Positions 13,063 to 24,762 of a stretch of DNA of 64,000 bases are shown here, piece by piece. The DNA is from Archilochus colubris (Eukaryota > Chordata > Aves > Apodiformes > Trochilidae). The notes below the pieces were generated by a model. That model was not told where the DNA came from and did not search any database. It saw only the letters and a list, made by a program, of their open reading frames with translations. The position numbers were made by a program, and so were the translations under genes. How positions within the stretch are numbered: position 1 is the stretch's first letter; every line of letters starts with the position of its first letter. The stretch lies in contig CM041083.1 in the NCBI GenBank assembly GCA_023079485.1, positions 151,856,552-151,920,551 on the forward strand, written 5' to 3'.

Positions 13063-14125
13063 TCATGGCTGTGCCTGGTAGGTTTGCCTGCTGGCCAAAT
13101 TTGAGTCACCCTCACCGTGTGTGGCTTCCCCTGGCATCTCTAGCACCCACTGGGAATAATGCCCGGGGGATGGCGTGGGCTACAGCCCAGTTGGAGGTCC
13201 AGGGGGATGTGGCCACTGCACTCATTTGGGATGGTAGAGAGGGCCTTGGGCTTCTTCTTGGGTCTGAGGGGAAACAGTGACTTCCCTGCTTAAAGTTGCA
13301 CTCCATTTGAGATGGTAACCTGCCCAATGAAGGTGCTGAAAAGGATGTGAGCAAGACATGCACCGGGAAGAAACCTGAAGATAAAATTTACAGTGTCCTT
13401 GCAGAAAGCCTGCAAAGGCAACACAAATTAAGCAAAGCAAGCAATGAAGTAAAGAGGGAAGGTAAGGAAGACAGCCATAGAACGTGGCCACACAAACAGT
13501 GGAAGACAGCTGTCAAGGTAGGGAAGTTGTGACTTCTGGCAACAGGAGGAAGATTTGTTCTCCACCTTCAGATCCGCAACAACAGAACAGGTGTGTGCCC
13601 TGACCACTGGTGAGAACGAACAGGACTTAACCGACAGCAAGTGCTGACCAGCTTTGTGTCTACATGAAAAAAAAAGAGGTGAGCAGTAGTTAAGGGAGGG
13701 TCCCTCTTGCAGGGGGCATAGAGGCACCAACCTGCAAACCAGATTTGATGTCCTGGGAGACTTTTTGGTTAGGACCAGGATCTCTGAAGCCCCTGCAGTC
13801 TCTCTGTAAGGCTTGTTAGCCTGTGTACAGTAACCTCTTGGTTATCACAGGCATCAATTGTATTGCCAGAGGTAACCTGAAGCATATAAAGTGTGTCTAC
13901 AGAGCTTTAGGGTGAAAGGATGTATGTCCATGTGGTATTCTCCTTAGACCTCTCATTAAGGCAGGAAAGACTGAAGGAAAGCCAGGCTAATACAAGCAGT
14001 CAGCACCTGCCTATGTGGTTGGTGTTGCAGGCAGGGCTCCAGCTTCTGTAATTGCAGGATCTTGTTTGAGGAAGAAAGATTACTGAGCAGGGATGGGTAA
14101 GAGCTGAAAAAACAAAACAGCCAAG
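13062..14125 (+). mobile_element. Younger CR1: 5' region and ORF1 remnant with esterase-like domain
   Basis: This GC-richer block carries a broken CR1 ORF1. Around 13545-13600 it gives GGRKICSPPSDPQQQNR in one frame. Around 13729-13809 it gives TCKPDLMSWE. Around 14005-14097 it gives WLCGWCCRQGSSFCN, ending in SRDG directly before a stop (14098-14100). From family knowledge, these are the N-terminal, central and C-terminal parts of the SGNH-type esterase ORF1 of CR1 elements. The aspartate of the terminal catalytic Asp-x-x-His is kept (14092-14094) but the histidine position is lost. Frames shift between blocks, so no protein is made. The block abuts an ORF2 C-terminal piece at 14126 with nearly all of ORF2 deleted between them. 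Confidence 0.6.
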
Positions 14126-14415
14126 AGACAAACAATGTCTTGGAGTGCATCAAACACAGCACGACCAGCCAGTCAAAAGAGCTTATCCTGCTGGCCTCAC
14201 CTTGAGCTCTGTGTGCAGTTCTGGGCCCTACAATTAAAGAAGGATGTGAAGGATGTGAAGATCCTTCTATGCACCCAGAGGAGGGCAACAAAGCTGGCGA
14301 AGGGGCTGGAAGGCATGTCTTGTGAGAGGCAGCTGAGGACTTTGGGCCTGTCAAGTTTGGAGAAAAGGAGGTTGAAGGGTGATCTTATTGCTTCCCTTAT
14401 TGTAGAGGGGAAGTG
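14126..14415 (+). mobile_element. Younger CR1: ORF2 C-terminal fragment
   Basis: The open frame from 14135 reads [21 protein letters not shown] sequence followed by [12 protein letters not shown] and [10 protein letters not shown]. These are the C-terminal hallmarks of bird CR1 ORF2. It follows the ORF1 remnant in the same orientation, so the two are read as one internally deleted CR1 inserted into the older copy. The 3' end lacks the octamer tail. Confidence 0.75.
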
Positions 14416-14419
14416 GAGA

Positions 14420-14965
14420 GGGAGGTACATAATATCTACTACACTTTACAAGGAAATAATAAAAAAAAATTACTCAGAGAACCTCAGAAAAAGTGGCATG
14501 ATCAAAAGTATACAAAGCCTTTTGTGCTATGAGCAATTAGGCAGATGTTTTCAATAAGGAAAAGAGATATGGTCAGGCAAGGTGATACAACAGAGATTTT
14601 AAAAATTACTGGCATAGATATGGTAGCAGCTTGACACTGACTATTCATGTCTTCCAAAGTAAGAATCAGGAACATCAAATTAAGGTAGCTGGAGCCAGTT
14701 TCATAAGAAGCAAAGGCACTGCCTGGAATGAAGCATAGAAGTGTAGAATTTCTTGATATACAGTGCTAAAGGTTACCTGGATTTAAAGGGGAAACTTGAC
14801 CAGTTAATGACACTCTAGTTAAATGAATGATAAGGAAATGTGTTCTCCTTTTTTTTTTTAAACTCTTATTTAATGATTTGTTTTATCCATTGTTGGAGGT
14901 GGGACATGAGACTTCATAGACCTTTTGGTCTGATACTGGATAGTTTTATGACATGCTTCATATGT
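14420..14965 (+). mobile_element. Ancient CR1 LINE, 3' portion of the interrupted copy
   Basis: The run around 14600-14730 (ATTACTGGCATAGATATGG, then GTAAGAATCAGGAACATCAAATTAAGG as two adjacent matching blocks) and GTTACCTGGATTTAAAGGGG at 14773-14792 match in order the C-terminal coding region of the old reptile/bird CR1 type. The block ends with a decayed copy of that type's 3' terminus (agaccttttggtctgatact, 14918-14937). It continues, in the same orientation, the copy that breaks off at 13062. Confidence 0.6.
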
Positions 14966-15046
14966 ATGTCATAATAAAGTTGAAACCTCTTTAAGCAGTG
15001 CTTGATCTGTATGCTGCAAGTTACCTTGTCAGAGAGGGTACAGACC

Positions 15047-15225
15047 ATCACAGAATCACAGAAAGTTAGGGGTTAGAAGGGACCTTGAAAGATCATTGAG
15101 TCCAATCCCCCTGCCAGAGCAGGGTGTCTTACAGGAGGTCACACAGGAACACATCCAGGTGGGTTTTGAATGTCAAAAGGAGACTCCACAACCTCCCTGG
15201 GCAGCTCTGGGTGGAAGTGCACCAG
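15047..15225 (-). mobile_element. 5' truncated CR1, 3' terminal 180 bases
   Basis: The plus strand begins atcacagaatcacagaaag, the reverse complement of a CR1 3' end, followed by the reverse complement of the 3' untranslated region and the end of ORF2. It is the same subfamily as the fragment at 47421-47508: both share GATCTTTCAAGG and CCCCTAACTTTCTGTGAT when read in the element's sense. Confidence 0.85.
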
Positions 15226-16795
15226 AAAAAGCATTTATTGTGTTTACTTTGGGGTTTATATTGCATCACAGTGAATAAGGAGGGAAAGTTACAGTTATGT
15301 ATTTTATGTTGGACCACTGCGAGATGTTTATTAAATCACTGTAATTTTTAAAAAAGCACTATGATATTGTGTCTCAATTTACTTTTAAAAAATCCTACTT
15401 AATTTACAAGTGGAAATTCCCCATGGTTATAACATAGAAGGGAATAATTTCCCTGTAATACTTGCGTGGATAAATAAGAGCTGACAGATGGTATTATACA
15501 CAATAAAACTTTCTATTAGGTTCAGAAATATTACACAAACACAGCATTCATGCTCCTATACTCTCAGTAGGTCTGGTCTGTGTATTTTCATGAAATCTCT
15601 TGTAGATGGTAAGAAATTTAACTGTTTTCCAGTAATTTTGTACTTCAAATAAAAAATTCAATACAAACAATGAACAAAAAGTCATTTCATGTATAGAGGA
15701 TTGAGATGCATTGATTTTATTAATTTCTTGTCCCTCTCCTTGTCTTTATGTAGGCTGAAATCACCTGAGGAAGGTAATCATATACATAGTTGGGACAGTA
15801 AGGATGCATACAATACATGTAGTAACAGCAAAGGAAAGTGGTGTGTTCCTTTTCATTTGACTCTTTGGGTATGCACTCATTCTATGATGCCCATAGGAAA
15901 GTTAAAACTGTGGATCAATAAAACAACATTAAAAAAAATTGGTAAAGGCAGTCATAACTAAAATGATAAAGAAGAGGGGAAAAATAATAGAATTGTAGTT
16001 GTTGATAAATGGCTTAGCTCTAAAACTATTGATTGCCTGCAGTACATAATCTACCTGTACTATATATTCTACTGTTCTGGAGTTCTCTTTTAGCTAGTTA
16101 ATGATAAGGTAAATTTGATAAAGCAATAAACATTTGAAAGATTTTGCCTTTTATGCATGTCAGAAAAAGAGACATGAAACTGTTCTTCATCTTTATATGT
16201 GGAAAGTAACTTGATAGCTGTGACAGGAAAAGTAAGATTTCCTTAAGAATTATTTTATTTCTTTTCCCAGGAAACAGTTTTCTTTCAAAAAAACCAAAGA
16301 AAAACAAAGAGCATGTTCAAGGAAAAAAAAGAAAAATAATTTATAATTGCAAAAGTCTTTAGACTTCAGTTATATTAAAACCAATCAGCTGAATGAATGA
16401 GGAATTACCAAAAAGACTTCACAGTCTTTCAAAAGGTGACAGATGCCATAAATCTGGAGTTTCCCTCTTATATTCATTTCTCTACTTAGTTTTTTAAAAA
16501 ATGGGAGAAACTTTAGAAAAACTAAATGGTTGAATGTCACAAGTTTAGCAAAGTGAAACTTCTACCTATGTGTCAGAGGTCAGATACTGTTTTTTGTTGC
16601 ATTATGCAAGTTAGCTCAGGCAATGTCAGTTCTAATGAAAGCCCTGTTCCCTTACAGCCAAACTGAGTGAACTCCCAAGGGAATCTCCTATGTGTCATCC
16701 TCATTGTGTTTTTTGATCTGATCACATTGAATCTTTCATGCTTGGTGAATCAAACAGGTGGTGTTTGTTACCTGTCTAGTTACCTGCTCCTCGGA

Positions 16796-16820
16796 TTTTT
16801 TTTTATTTTATTTTATTTTT
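16796..16820. repeat. (TTTTA)n simple repeat
   Basis: Four tandem TTTTA-type units ending in a T-run. Confidence 0.8.
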
Positions 16821-19719
16821 ACCAAATGCAAGGCTTTTTATCAGTGGGCTTTTGTTACTTTTTTTCAGCTTATATTTTGCCACAATTTTCACATTGGAAT
16901 TTTTATGCATTTTGTATACTAGCAAGGAGTTGAGGGCTCAGTAGTTTTGAAAGACACTGATTCTGTTTTACCTCTCTGAGCATTAAGTGCATTCTCATGC
17001 GTTACACAGAAGAGAAATTGTGAATATGTGACAAAATTGTATCTCCAGAGAGAGATGAATGTTAGGAGGGTGGGATTTGTGAATAGTGGTGTTTGAGAGA
17101 AGTACTTTTTTCATGGTGGTATGTAAAGAAAATACATGGACCATTACAAAATAAAGTAGCCATGAGATAAAGAGGGAGGGAAGGCAGGGGAAAACAAAGC
17201 TCTGCTTGAAAGAAGAAGTGGAAGAGACAGATCTTGAAAAATGTATTTTGGTAATTATAGGCAAAACAATCACTGAACTTCAAAACTGTCAGAAAGATAA
17301 CTGCTAAAAAATTTTCCAAGGTACTGACAATACTAACTTTAAAATGGTGTAATCTGTTTTCTTGAGAGTGCTGGGAAAGGTAATTTATATTTTAAATTAA
17401 ATATGATAAACAATTTTTAAACAAGAAAAGTGTCATGAAAAGATTTTGGAAAAAAAATAAGATTGACTTAGAGCTCAGATATCTCTCTTACCGATTCCTT
17501 TTGTCTGGGCATCTGCCTTTCAGATCCGACATTTTCTGGTTTCTGCACTACATGTAAAAAGCTATAGACGTGACCTCCACCCCAAGGATCACTGATCTCA
17601 AAATTAACTAAGCCACTTAGAAGTAATCCTAAAGATTTATCAATAGGAAAATTAAGGTTCTTGGATAATGATTCAACACTGCTAGGGAACTAAAGTACAA
17701 GGAAAGGAAACTCAATATATATCTTTGGAATTGTTTCACACTATCATTTCTGAAGTTTTGGCAACCAATCGTTACAGCACCGTAACACATTGGTTTGTGG
17801 CTAAAACTTTATTTCATGCTTGTAAGATTCAACCACTTGAGCTCAAAAGAAACCAATTAACTTTGATGTCACTGAAGTATACAAATGCAGAAAGGCATTC
17901 ACTCCTGACTTCCTGATCTCATAGGATGAGGAATTAATTTTCACTTTATTTCATTAGTCAACCACCTTTACTAGTAAATATTGCTTTTCCCTAAAATGGT
18001 TCCTTTCTCTCATTATTTTTCATAAACTCCAGACTAAAATGGAATTTTCAGATTTTCCTTCTGAAAAATATTAAAAATCAGGAAACGAATTCCCATGTTA
18101 TCTTTACATTTGCTTGCTTTACACAATGGATTCAGTATGTTTAACTAACAGGTTCTAACTCTCATATTTTCTACATGAAAGAACTTCTTTATATTTTTCT
18201 GCACTTTTCCACACCCTTTCCTGATTTCAGCTCTGCATTGTAGTACTGGTCTTCTTGATAACACATTTAAATGAATAAGAATGTTTCCTGTCTCTACTGT
18301 ACACAGTTTTGCTTATACTTTCATGGATGTCATTGGACCTGCCAGTGCCAGTCAGAGACAGTGACTTAAATTAATTGTTTATTTTATATTACTGAAACCA
18401 AGACACATCAGGAGATAGTCAGGGGTTTTTCTTCAAGTTAGCAATGAATAAGGCAACCCTAGCTAGCAAAATAACTGTAATTCCTTTTCACTCACAGATT
18501 ACCTGTAGAAGTGATACATAAGGACATGTGTTTTAATGCTACTGGAATAAGAATCTTTTTTCATCTTCTGGAGATGAATTTAATGTTTCAGGTCTGTTTG
18601 GAGAGGGGTAGTTGGATATAATATTGCTTAGGTCACTGCGTCATTTAAAATAGCATGCTAACAACAATAAAAACCCAAGCCAAACCAATCAACCAACCAA
18701 ACCTATCTGCAAACAAATACACAATTTTTTTTCTAGGCAAAGTAAGAAGGAGGAGGAGATAAAAGGAAGTATTTAACCTGCATCTTCCAGTTCCATGCCA
18801 CAGACCTGTTCTCAGATCAGAAATAAGAATTTTTTAAGATGTTCAATTTAATCTAAAAGATTTGGGGTGCAACTGAGAATTTCTAAAACCATTTTTAAAA
18901 GAAGCACTGTTTGTGTTACAGCGTGGGGCAAAAGGTGGAAACTGATTTGAGAAACCAGTATCTTCCCTGCCTGGAACCATAGTCTTCATTCCATCATCCT
19001 CATGAGGAAATTCACTTATGCAAGAATTCAGATCTAGCTAAAAATGCATGTATCACAGCAATGTGTTTGTCTCTAAGCTAGGAATCTAACCTATTACAGG
19101 TACAGTCAATGATGATCCCATATATCAATAGTCTACAGAGCTATTTGTGTCACTGTAAAACCATACATTGACATTTGATCATCTGGTTCCCTAGATACTA
19201 TTGGTGTGCTGACAAGGGGATCTATTTGCTTGGCAGCTGTTATTGAATTAGTGTCACCTGAGATGGTGAAGTCTGTCCTGCACAGCCTCCAGCTGTTGCT
19301 CCTGTATGACACTTGTAGGTCCCACATCATATCAGCCAGACACTTGCAGGTGTGTGAGAAATCCTAAAGTCATGTCAGATTCTGTGAGCAGCAGAATTGG
19401 TGCTCCACTGTCTGAGTATTTGAATTGCAAAAGAGCTGAATTTCATGGCATTCCATTAGGCAAAACTCAGAAGCAATTTTTAATTTATCCACAGCTGTTT
19501 CAGCTATCCAGAATTCTTATGGAAAAGTTAAAGGTTCAACATAAAAAATATTTTTTAACTTTTGGATAAGCAAAACTTCTTTGGTCATTCTTTATGTTGA
19601 ATAAAAATGGATAATACAGTTTGTGATGTCTTAATCCCTTCTTTTGGTAGTGTAACTATTCAAATTACATATATTTGAACCAGTGCCAGCAAAATATTAC
19701 ATTTGGCATCACATACTAT

Positions 19720-19740
19720 ATTTGGCATCAAATGCCAAAT
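19720..19740. repeat. Short inverted repeat (8-base stem, 5-base loop)
   Basis: ATTTGGCA (19720-19727) is followed by a TCAAA loop and TGCCAAAT (19733-19740), an exact inverted match. A direct copy of ATTTGGCATCA also lies at 19701-19711. Confidence 0.6.
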
Positions 19741-20190
19741 TGCCTCTATTGCTCCTTAAGCTTGTTGATCAAAGGAAGAGCTCTGAAACTTATTCTATAA
19801 GCACCAAGGTTGCCCTTTGGCTTTCCTTATCCATTTTATAGTTAGTTTGTGCTGGCTTTGGGGGTTTATGTTTTTTTTACAATATGAAAGAAATTGTCAT
19901 TAAGCTCTGGTAGCTGAGCAGAACTTATACTCTTAATGATCCTGTTTCTTGAGGAATTATCTTGAAAATATCAACTGAATTGCTGAATTTCCAGTTCACT
20001 AAACTTTTTGTCTTAATATATAGGTTAGTGCCTACTTTCTGTATTTCATAAATTAAATGTATTACTTTTCCCTATTTCAGCCTAGAACAATATAAGTGTC
20101 TTCTGAACCCCCCACCTCTATATTGGACTTAAAAGCTGTATCTATGACATTCTTGCACATTAGTTCCCATCTTCTTTATTCATCACTACT

Positions 20191-22014
20191 TTGTTGGTTC
20201 AGTGTGCAACAAAAGTTAAGTTATGTAGGAAAAAAATTAGAGACACAAAGGCACAACTTGAACTAAATCTCGCCACCTCTGTGAAGGATAACAAGAAGTC
20301 CTTCTACAGATACATCAGTGGCAAAAGGCGGGGCAAGGAAAACATTCATTCTTTAATGGACATGGACGGGAATGTAATTGTCAAAGATGAAGAAAAGGCT
20401 GAGGTATTTAACACTTTCTTTGCCTCAGTTTTTAACAGTAAAACGGGCTATCCTGATGACAGCTGGCTTCTGGAGCCTATAGGAGACAAGAATCTAAACA
20501 CTCTCCCTGCAATCCAGAAGGAAACTGTCAGTGATCTACTGGGCTGCTTGGATCCCCACAAGTCTATGGGACCAGATGAACTCCATCCAAAGGTGATGAG
20601 AGAGTTGGCAGAAGAGCTCGCCAAGCCTCTCTCTATCATCTACCAGAAGTCCTGGCTCACTGGGGACATCCCAGATGACTGGAAGTTGGCGAATGTCACG
20701 CCAATCCACAAGAAGGGCCGGAAGGAAGACCCGGGAAACTACAGGCCTGTCAGCCTGACCTCAGTGCCTGGCAGGGTTATGGAGCAGATCATCCTGGGGG
20801 CAATCACACAGCACCTACAGGATGGACAGGGGATCAGACCCAGCCAGCATGGGTTTAGGAAGGGCAGGTCCTGTCTGACCAACCTGATCTCCTTTTATGA
20901 TCAGGTGACCCGCCTGGTGGATGAGGGGAAGGCTGTGGATGTGGTCTATCTGGACTTCAGCAAGGCCTTCGACACCGTCTCCCACAGCATCCTCCTGAGA
21001 AAGCTGTCAGCCCACAGCTTGGACAAGCGTACTCTGCACTGGGTTAGGAACTGGCTGGAGGGCCGGGCCCAGAGAGTGGTGCTGAATGGGGCTGCTTCCA
21101 GTTGGCGGCCGGTCACCAGCGGTGTCCCCCAGGGATCAGTGCTGGGCCCAGTCCTGTTCAATATCTTCATTGATGACTTGGATGAGGGGATTGAGTCCAT
21201 CATCAGCAAGTTTGCCGATGACACCAAGCTGGGGAGAAGTGCTGATCAGCTGGAAGGCAGGAGGGCTCTGCAGAGGGACCTGGACAGACTGGAGAGATGG
21301 GCTGACTCCAATGGGATGAGCTTCAACAAGGCCAAGTGCCGGGTCCTCCACTTTGGCCACAACAACCCTATGCAGCGCTACAAGCTGGGGACAGAGTGGT
21401 TGGAGAGCAGCTAGGCAGAAAGGGACCTGGGAGTCTGGATTGACAGGAAGCTGAACATGAGCCAGCAGTGTGCCCAGGTGGCCAAGAAGGCCAATGGCAT
21501 CCTGGCATGTATCAGAAACAGCGTCACCAGCAGGTCCAAGGAGGTGATTCTGCCCCTATACTCAGCCCTGGTAAGGCCACACCTTGAGTACTGTGTTCAG
21601 TTTTGGGCCCCTCAGTTCAAGAAGGATATTGAGGTCCTTGAACAGGTCCAAAGGAGGGCAACCAAGCTGGTGAAGGGACTCGAACACAGATCCTATGAGG
21701 AGAGGCTGAGGGAGCTGGGGCTGTTCAGCCTGAGGAAGAGGAGGCTCAGGGGAGACCTCATTGCTCTCTACAACTACCTGAAAGGAGGATGGAGCCAGGC
21801 AGGGGTTGGTCTCTTTTCCCAGGCAACTCTCAATAAGACAAGAGGGCATGGTCTTAAATTGTGCCGAGGGAAGTTCAGATTGGCTATTAGAAAGAATTTT
21901 TTCACGGAAAGGGTGATCAGACATTGGAACGGGCTGCCTAGGGAGGTGGTGGACTCTTCGTCCCTGGAGACATTTAAAAAGCGACTCGATATGGCACTCA
22001 GTGCCATGGTCTAG
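20191..22014 (+). pseudogene. CR1 ORF2 reverse transcriptase, one nonsense codon
   Basis: One frame stays open for 608 codons, broken only by TAG at 21412-21414, where relatives have a sense codon (probably CAG, a single C-to-T change). Reverse transcriptase landmarks are all present: [26 protein letters not shown] (20947-20973), [10 protein letters not shown] (21121-21150) and the catalytic FADDT (21211-21225). The second half has [13 protein letters not shown] and [11 protein letters not shown]. The N-terminal apurinic endonuclease is missing through 5' truncation, so the copy cannot move on its own. The TTG at 20191 is only where the frame opens, not a natural start. In intact CR1 this protein nicks target DNA and copies the element's RNA. 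Confidence 0.93.
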
Positions 22015-22080
22015 TGACTGTGGCGGTAGCTGATCAAGGGTTGGACTCGATGATCTCTGAGGTCCCTTCCAACCCAGCCT

Positions 22081-22101
22081 ATTCTATGATTCTATGATTC
22101 T
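22081..22101 (+). repeat. CR1 3' octamer tail
   Basis: Two full ATTCTATG units plus a partial one. Bird CR1 ends in this repeat instead of a poly(A) tail. Confidence 0.9.
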
Positions 22102-23554
22102 AAAAATTTTTCAGCAACCTCGATTATTTTATTTTTTTTTGCGTAAGTTGTATATGCAAGTGAGTTAGCTGTCTATACCTAGTAAGTCCCCATTACTATG
22201 AGGTTATATGAAAAATTAAGGTCTCCCAATTCAAAATTCTTTTTCTTGCCTTTTTTCCTAGCATCCATCTGTGGGTTAGGAAACTTAGACTGAAACTTAG
22301 ACATCATCTATCAAAAACCTGTATGTACACATGATAGCTCAGTCTGCTCAGAGTAAGGTCCAACTAAGAACTTGCTTCATGGACCATGAAACTCTCATTC
22401 TGTCAGTTTTAGTTTTTATCAATATAACTTACTTCAAACACTTTATGTTCTTTTTCTCAAAAGTTAGAGCATTGACTCACAATCTTCTTTTTAAGACTAT
22501 GCAGATAATAAATTGCTGTAAACAATACATCTTAGCTCTCTTATCTGACTCAATTTCTCGTCCTAAAATTGATTCTCATGTTCACCTTTGCTTCTAGAAT
22601 TTGTTCTCCCAGTGATTTCTCAGTTCTGTAAGTCCTTGTTACAGATATCTTGGTTTCCCAGTTGACATTGTTGCAGCTGAAGTGTTCTTAATGGTCTAGA
22701 ATTTTATGACAGTTGCCTCAACAATGATTTAATCTCTGACTGCAAGTTACTCACTAGAATCTTGCCAGGCATGATTTGATTTGACTGATAAAAATAACTC
22801 CATCCCAAGACATCTGCTTGTGAAAGAGCTTACCATTTCTAATTGAAGATTTCATGCAATTGAAGAGCATGTGCTAGTTGCTGAGGCATTCAAATTCACA
22901 GCCTGGCACATTCATTTCCTAGGCCACTGATTTTACTTTAACTAAATAAGCAGGACCATGAACTGAGTGAAAGTAGGTGGTATATACCTGCTTCTGGCAA
23001 CTTTGGTTTCTTTTGAATAACTTCTGGAATAATATACAGCATAAAAGATGAGGGAATCAACCTTTTAAATTGTGTGAAGAATATTTTTTCTAGAGCTAAT
23101 GCTGCTCGAAAAATATGCAGAAGTTGCTTTAATTCTTTCTGTGAGGCTTTCAACTAACTTTAAGTTTTACTTTAAATTTTCTGGGACATACTTGAATTGT
23201 CTATCCTTTATTTGCTGTTTCATTTTGAGTCAGCAACATAAAAGCTTATGCACTGTCTCTATGGAAACTGAATCCCACAGTTGTCATCACTACTGCCTTT
23301 TTTGACCTACTTGGTTCCCAAAATTCAAGGCTGTGTGGGTCAAACAATCCCTATGCAAATCTGTTTATTTATAAAGAATAAACATATCTCTCTTTCTCAA
23401 GACATGATAGCTCTCAAAGGAGACATTTGTCTATATTTAGCATCAAATCTCTTTCAGGAAATATTTGGTTCAAAATTTTTTTTTCCCTTGCTTTCTCTGT
23501 ATTGAAGTCTTATTATAATTTCTTCAGTCCTCTTTTTGTTTTCTGGGAAATACT
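22102..23554. other. AT-rich intronic sequence between two CR1 copies
   Basis: No gene or repeat recognised. Confidence 0.5.
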
Positions 23555-24762
23555 GAGCTTCACAAAGAAATGGTCAAAGAAAGTGATGGATAAGGGAAGA
23601 GAAACTTATGTCATGTACCTGGGCTTGTGCAAAGCATTTTACATTTCCCACAAGACAATCTTGTCTATAAATTGGACACACATACACTTGAGAGATGGAC
23701 AACACAGTGGAAAAGGAATTGGCTGGATGCTCACATGCAAAGAGTAGCAGTCAATGGTTTGACATCCAAACGGAGACCAGTTATGAGTAGTGTTCCTCAG
23801 GGATTACTATTGGTACTGGCAATGTTTAGTTTCTTAGCTGACAACATGGATGGTGCAATGGAGTGCACCTTCAGAAATTTTGCTGACAACACCACGCTGT
23901 GTGGTGTGGTCAACACAGGGGAGGGAAGGGAAGTCATCCATAGGGACCTTGATAGTCTTGTGAGGTGGGTCTGTGCAAACAAAGTGAAGTTCAACAAGGT
24001 TAAGTGCAAGGTCCTGCACATGGGTCAGAGCAATCCAAAGCAAAAATACAGTTTGGGCAGAGAATGAATCAAGAAGAACTCTAAGGAAAAGGACTTGGGA
24101 GTGATGGTTAACAAGAAGCTCAACATGAGCTGGCAACACATGCTTGCAGCCAAGAAAGTCAATTGTACCCTGGGGTTCCATCAAAAGAAGCATGGCCAGC
24201 AGATGAAAGGATGTGTTTCTCCGCCTCTAATCCACTCTCAAGAGACCTCACCTGGATACTGTGTCTAGATCTGGAGCCCCCAACACAAGAAGGACATGGA
24301 GTTCTTGGACTGAGTTCAGAGGAAGATAATGAAGATGATCAGAAGGCTGGAACACATTTATTATGAAGACAGGCTGAGAGAGTTGGGATTGTTCAGCCTT
24401 GAGAAGAAAGGCTCCAGAGATACCTTACAGCAGCTTTCCAGTACCTGAAGGGGGCCTGCCAGGAAGCTGGTGAGGGACTTTTTATAAGGGTATGCAGTGA
24501 TGGGATGAGGGGTAACATTTTCAAGGTGAAAGAAGGTAGATTTAGGTTAGACATCAGGAAGAAATCCTTGAGTCTAAGAATGGTGAGACACTGGAACATG
24601 TTACCCAGGAGAGCTGTGGCTGCCCCCTTCCTGGAATTGCTTAAGACCATCTTGGATAGGGCTTTGAGCACCTTTGTGTAGTGAAAGGTGTCCCTGCCCA
24701 TGCAGGGGGTTGCAACTAGATGGTTTTTAAGGACCCTTCCAAAAAAAACATTCAGTGATTCC
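23555..24762 (+). mobile_element. Older, decayed CR1 LINE (ORF2 to 3' end)
   Basis: A 1.2-kb copy covers the second half of the reverse transcriptase through the 3' untranslated region. The frame at 23627-24067 reads GLTSKRRPVMSSVPQG, then FADNT at about 23879-23893, then KVKFNKVKCKVLHMGQSNPK. The second catalytic aspartate has become asparagine. Frameshifts follow, then decayed RHWNRLP-type sequence. The end reads GGGGGTTGCAACTAGATGG and GGACCCTTCC, the decayed 3' terminus. It differs in subfamily from the copy at 20191. Confidence 0.9.

Larger units (their letters stand above)
15226..20190. other. AT-rich intronic sequence
   Basis: No genes supported. It contains a TTTTA simple repeat (16796-16820) and a small hairpin (19720-19740). 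The 19100-19440 stretch is less AT-biased and has a 65-codon minus-strand frame, but I recognise no family in it. Confidence 0.5.
20191..22101 (+). mobile_element. Young 5' truncated CR1 LINE with near-intact ORF2
   Basis: The largest and best preserved CR1 here, about 1.9 kb. It starts within ORF2 (boundary about 20190-20210) and runs to the 3' end. The short 3' untranslated region carries TTGGACTCGATGATCTCTGAGG and CCCTTCCAACCCAGCC, and the element closes with the octamer tail ATTCTATG repeated (22081-22101). Its preservation suggests a recent insertion. It lies antisense to the glypican gene. Confidence 0.95.

Noticed and set aside
13956..14354. A 132-codon minus-strand open frame
   Set aside because: It is the shadow of plus-strand CR1 ORF1 and ORF2 remnants.
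19100..19440. Less AT-biased stretch with a 65-codon minus-strand frame, possible exon or old transposon
   Set aside because: I could not match it to any family, and the frame is short and unspliced.
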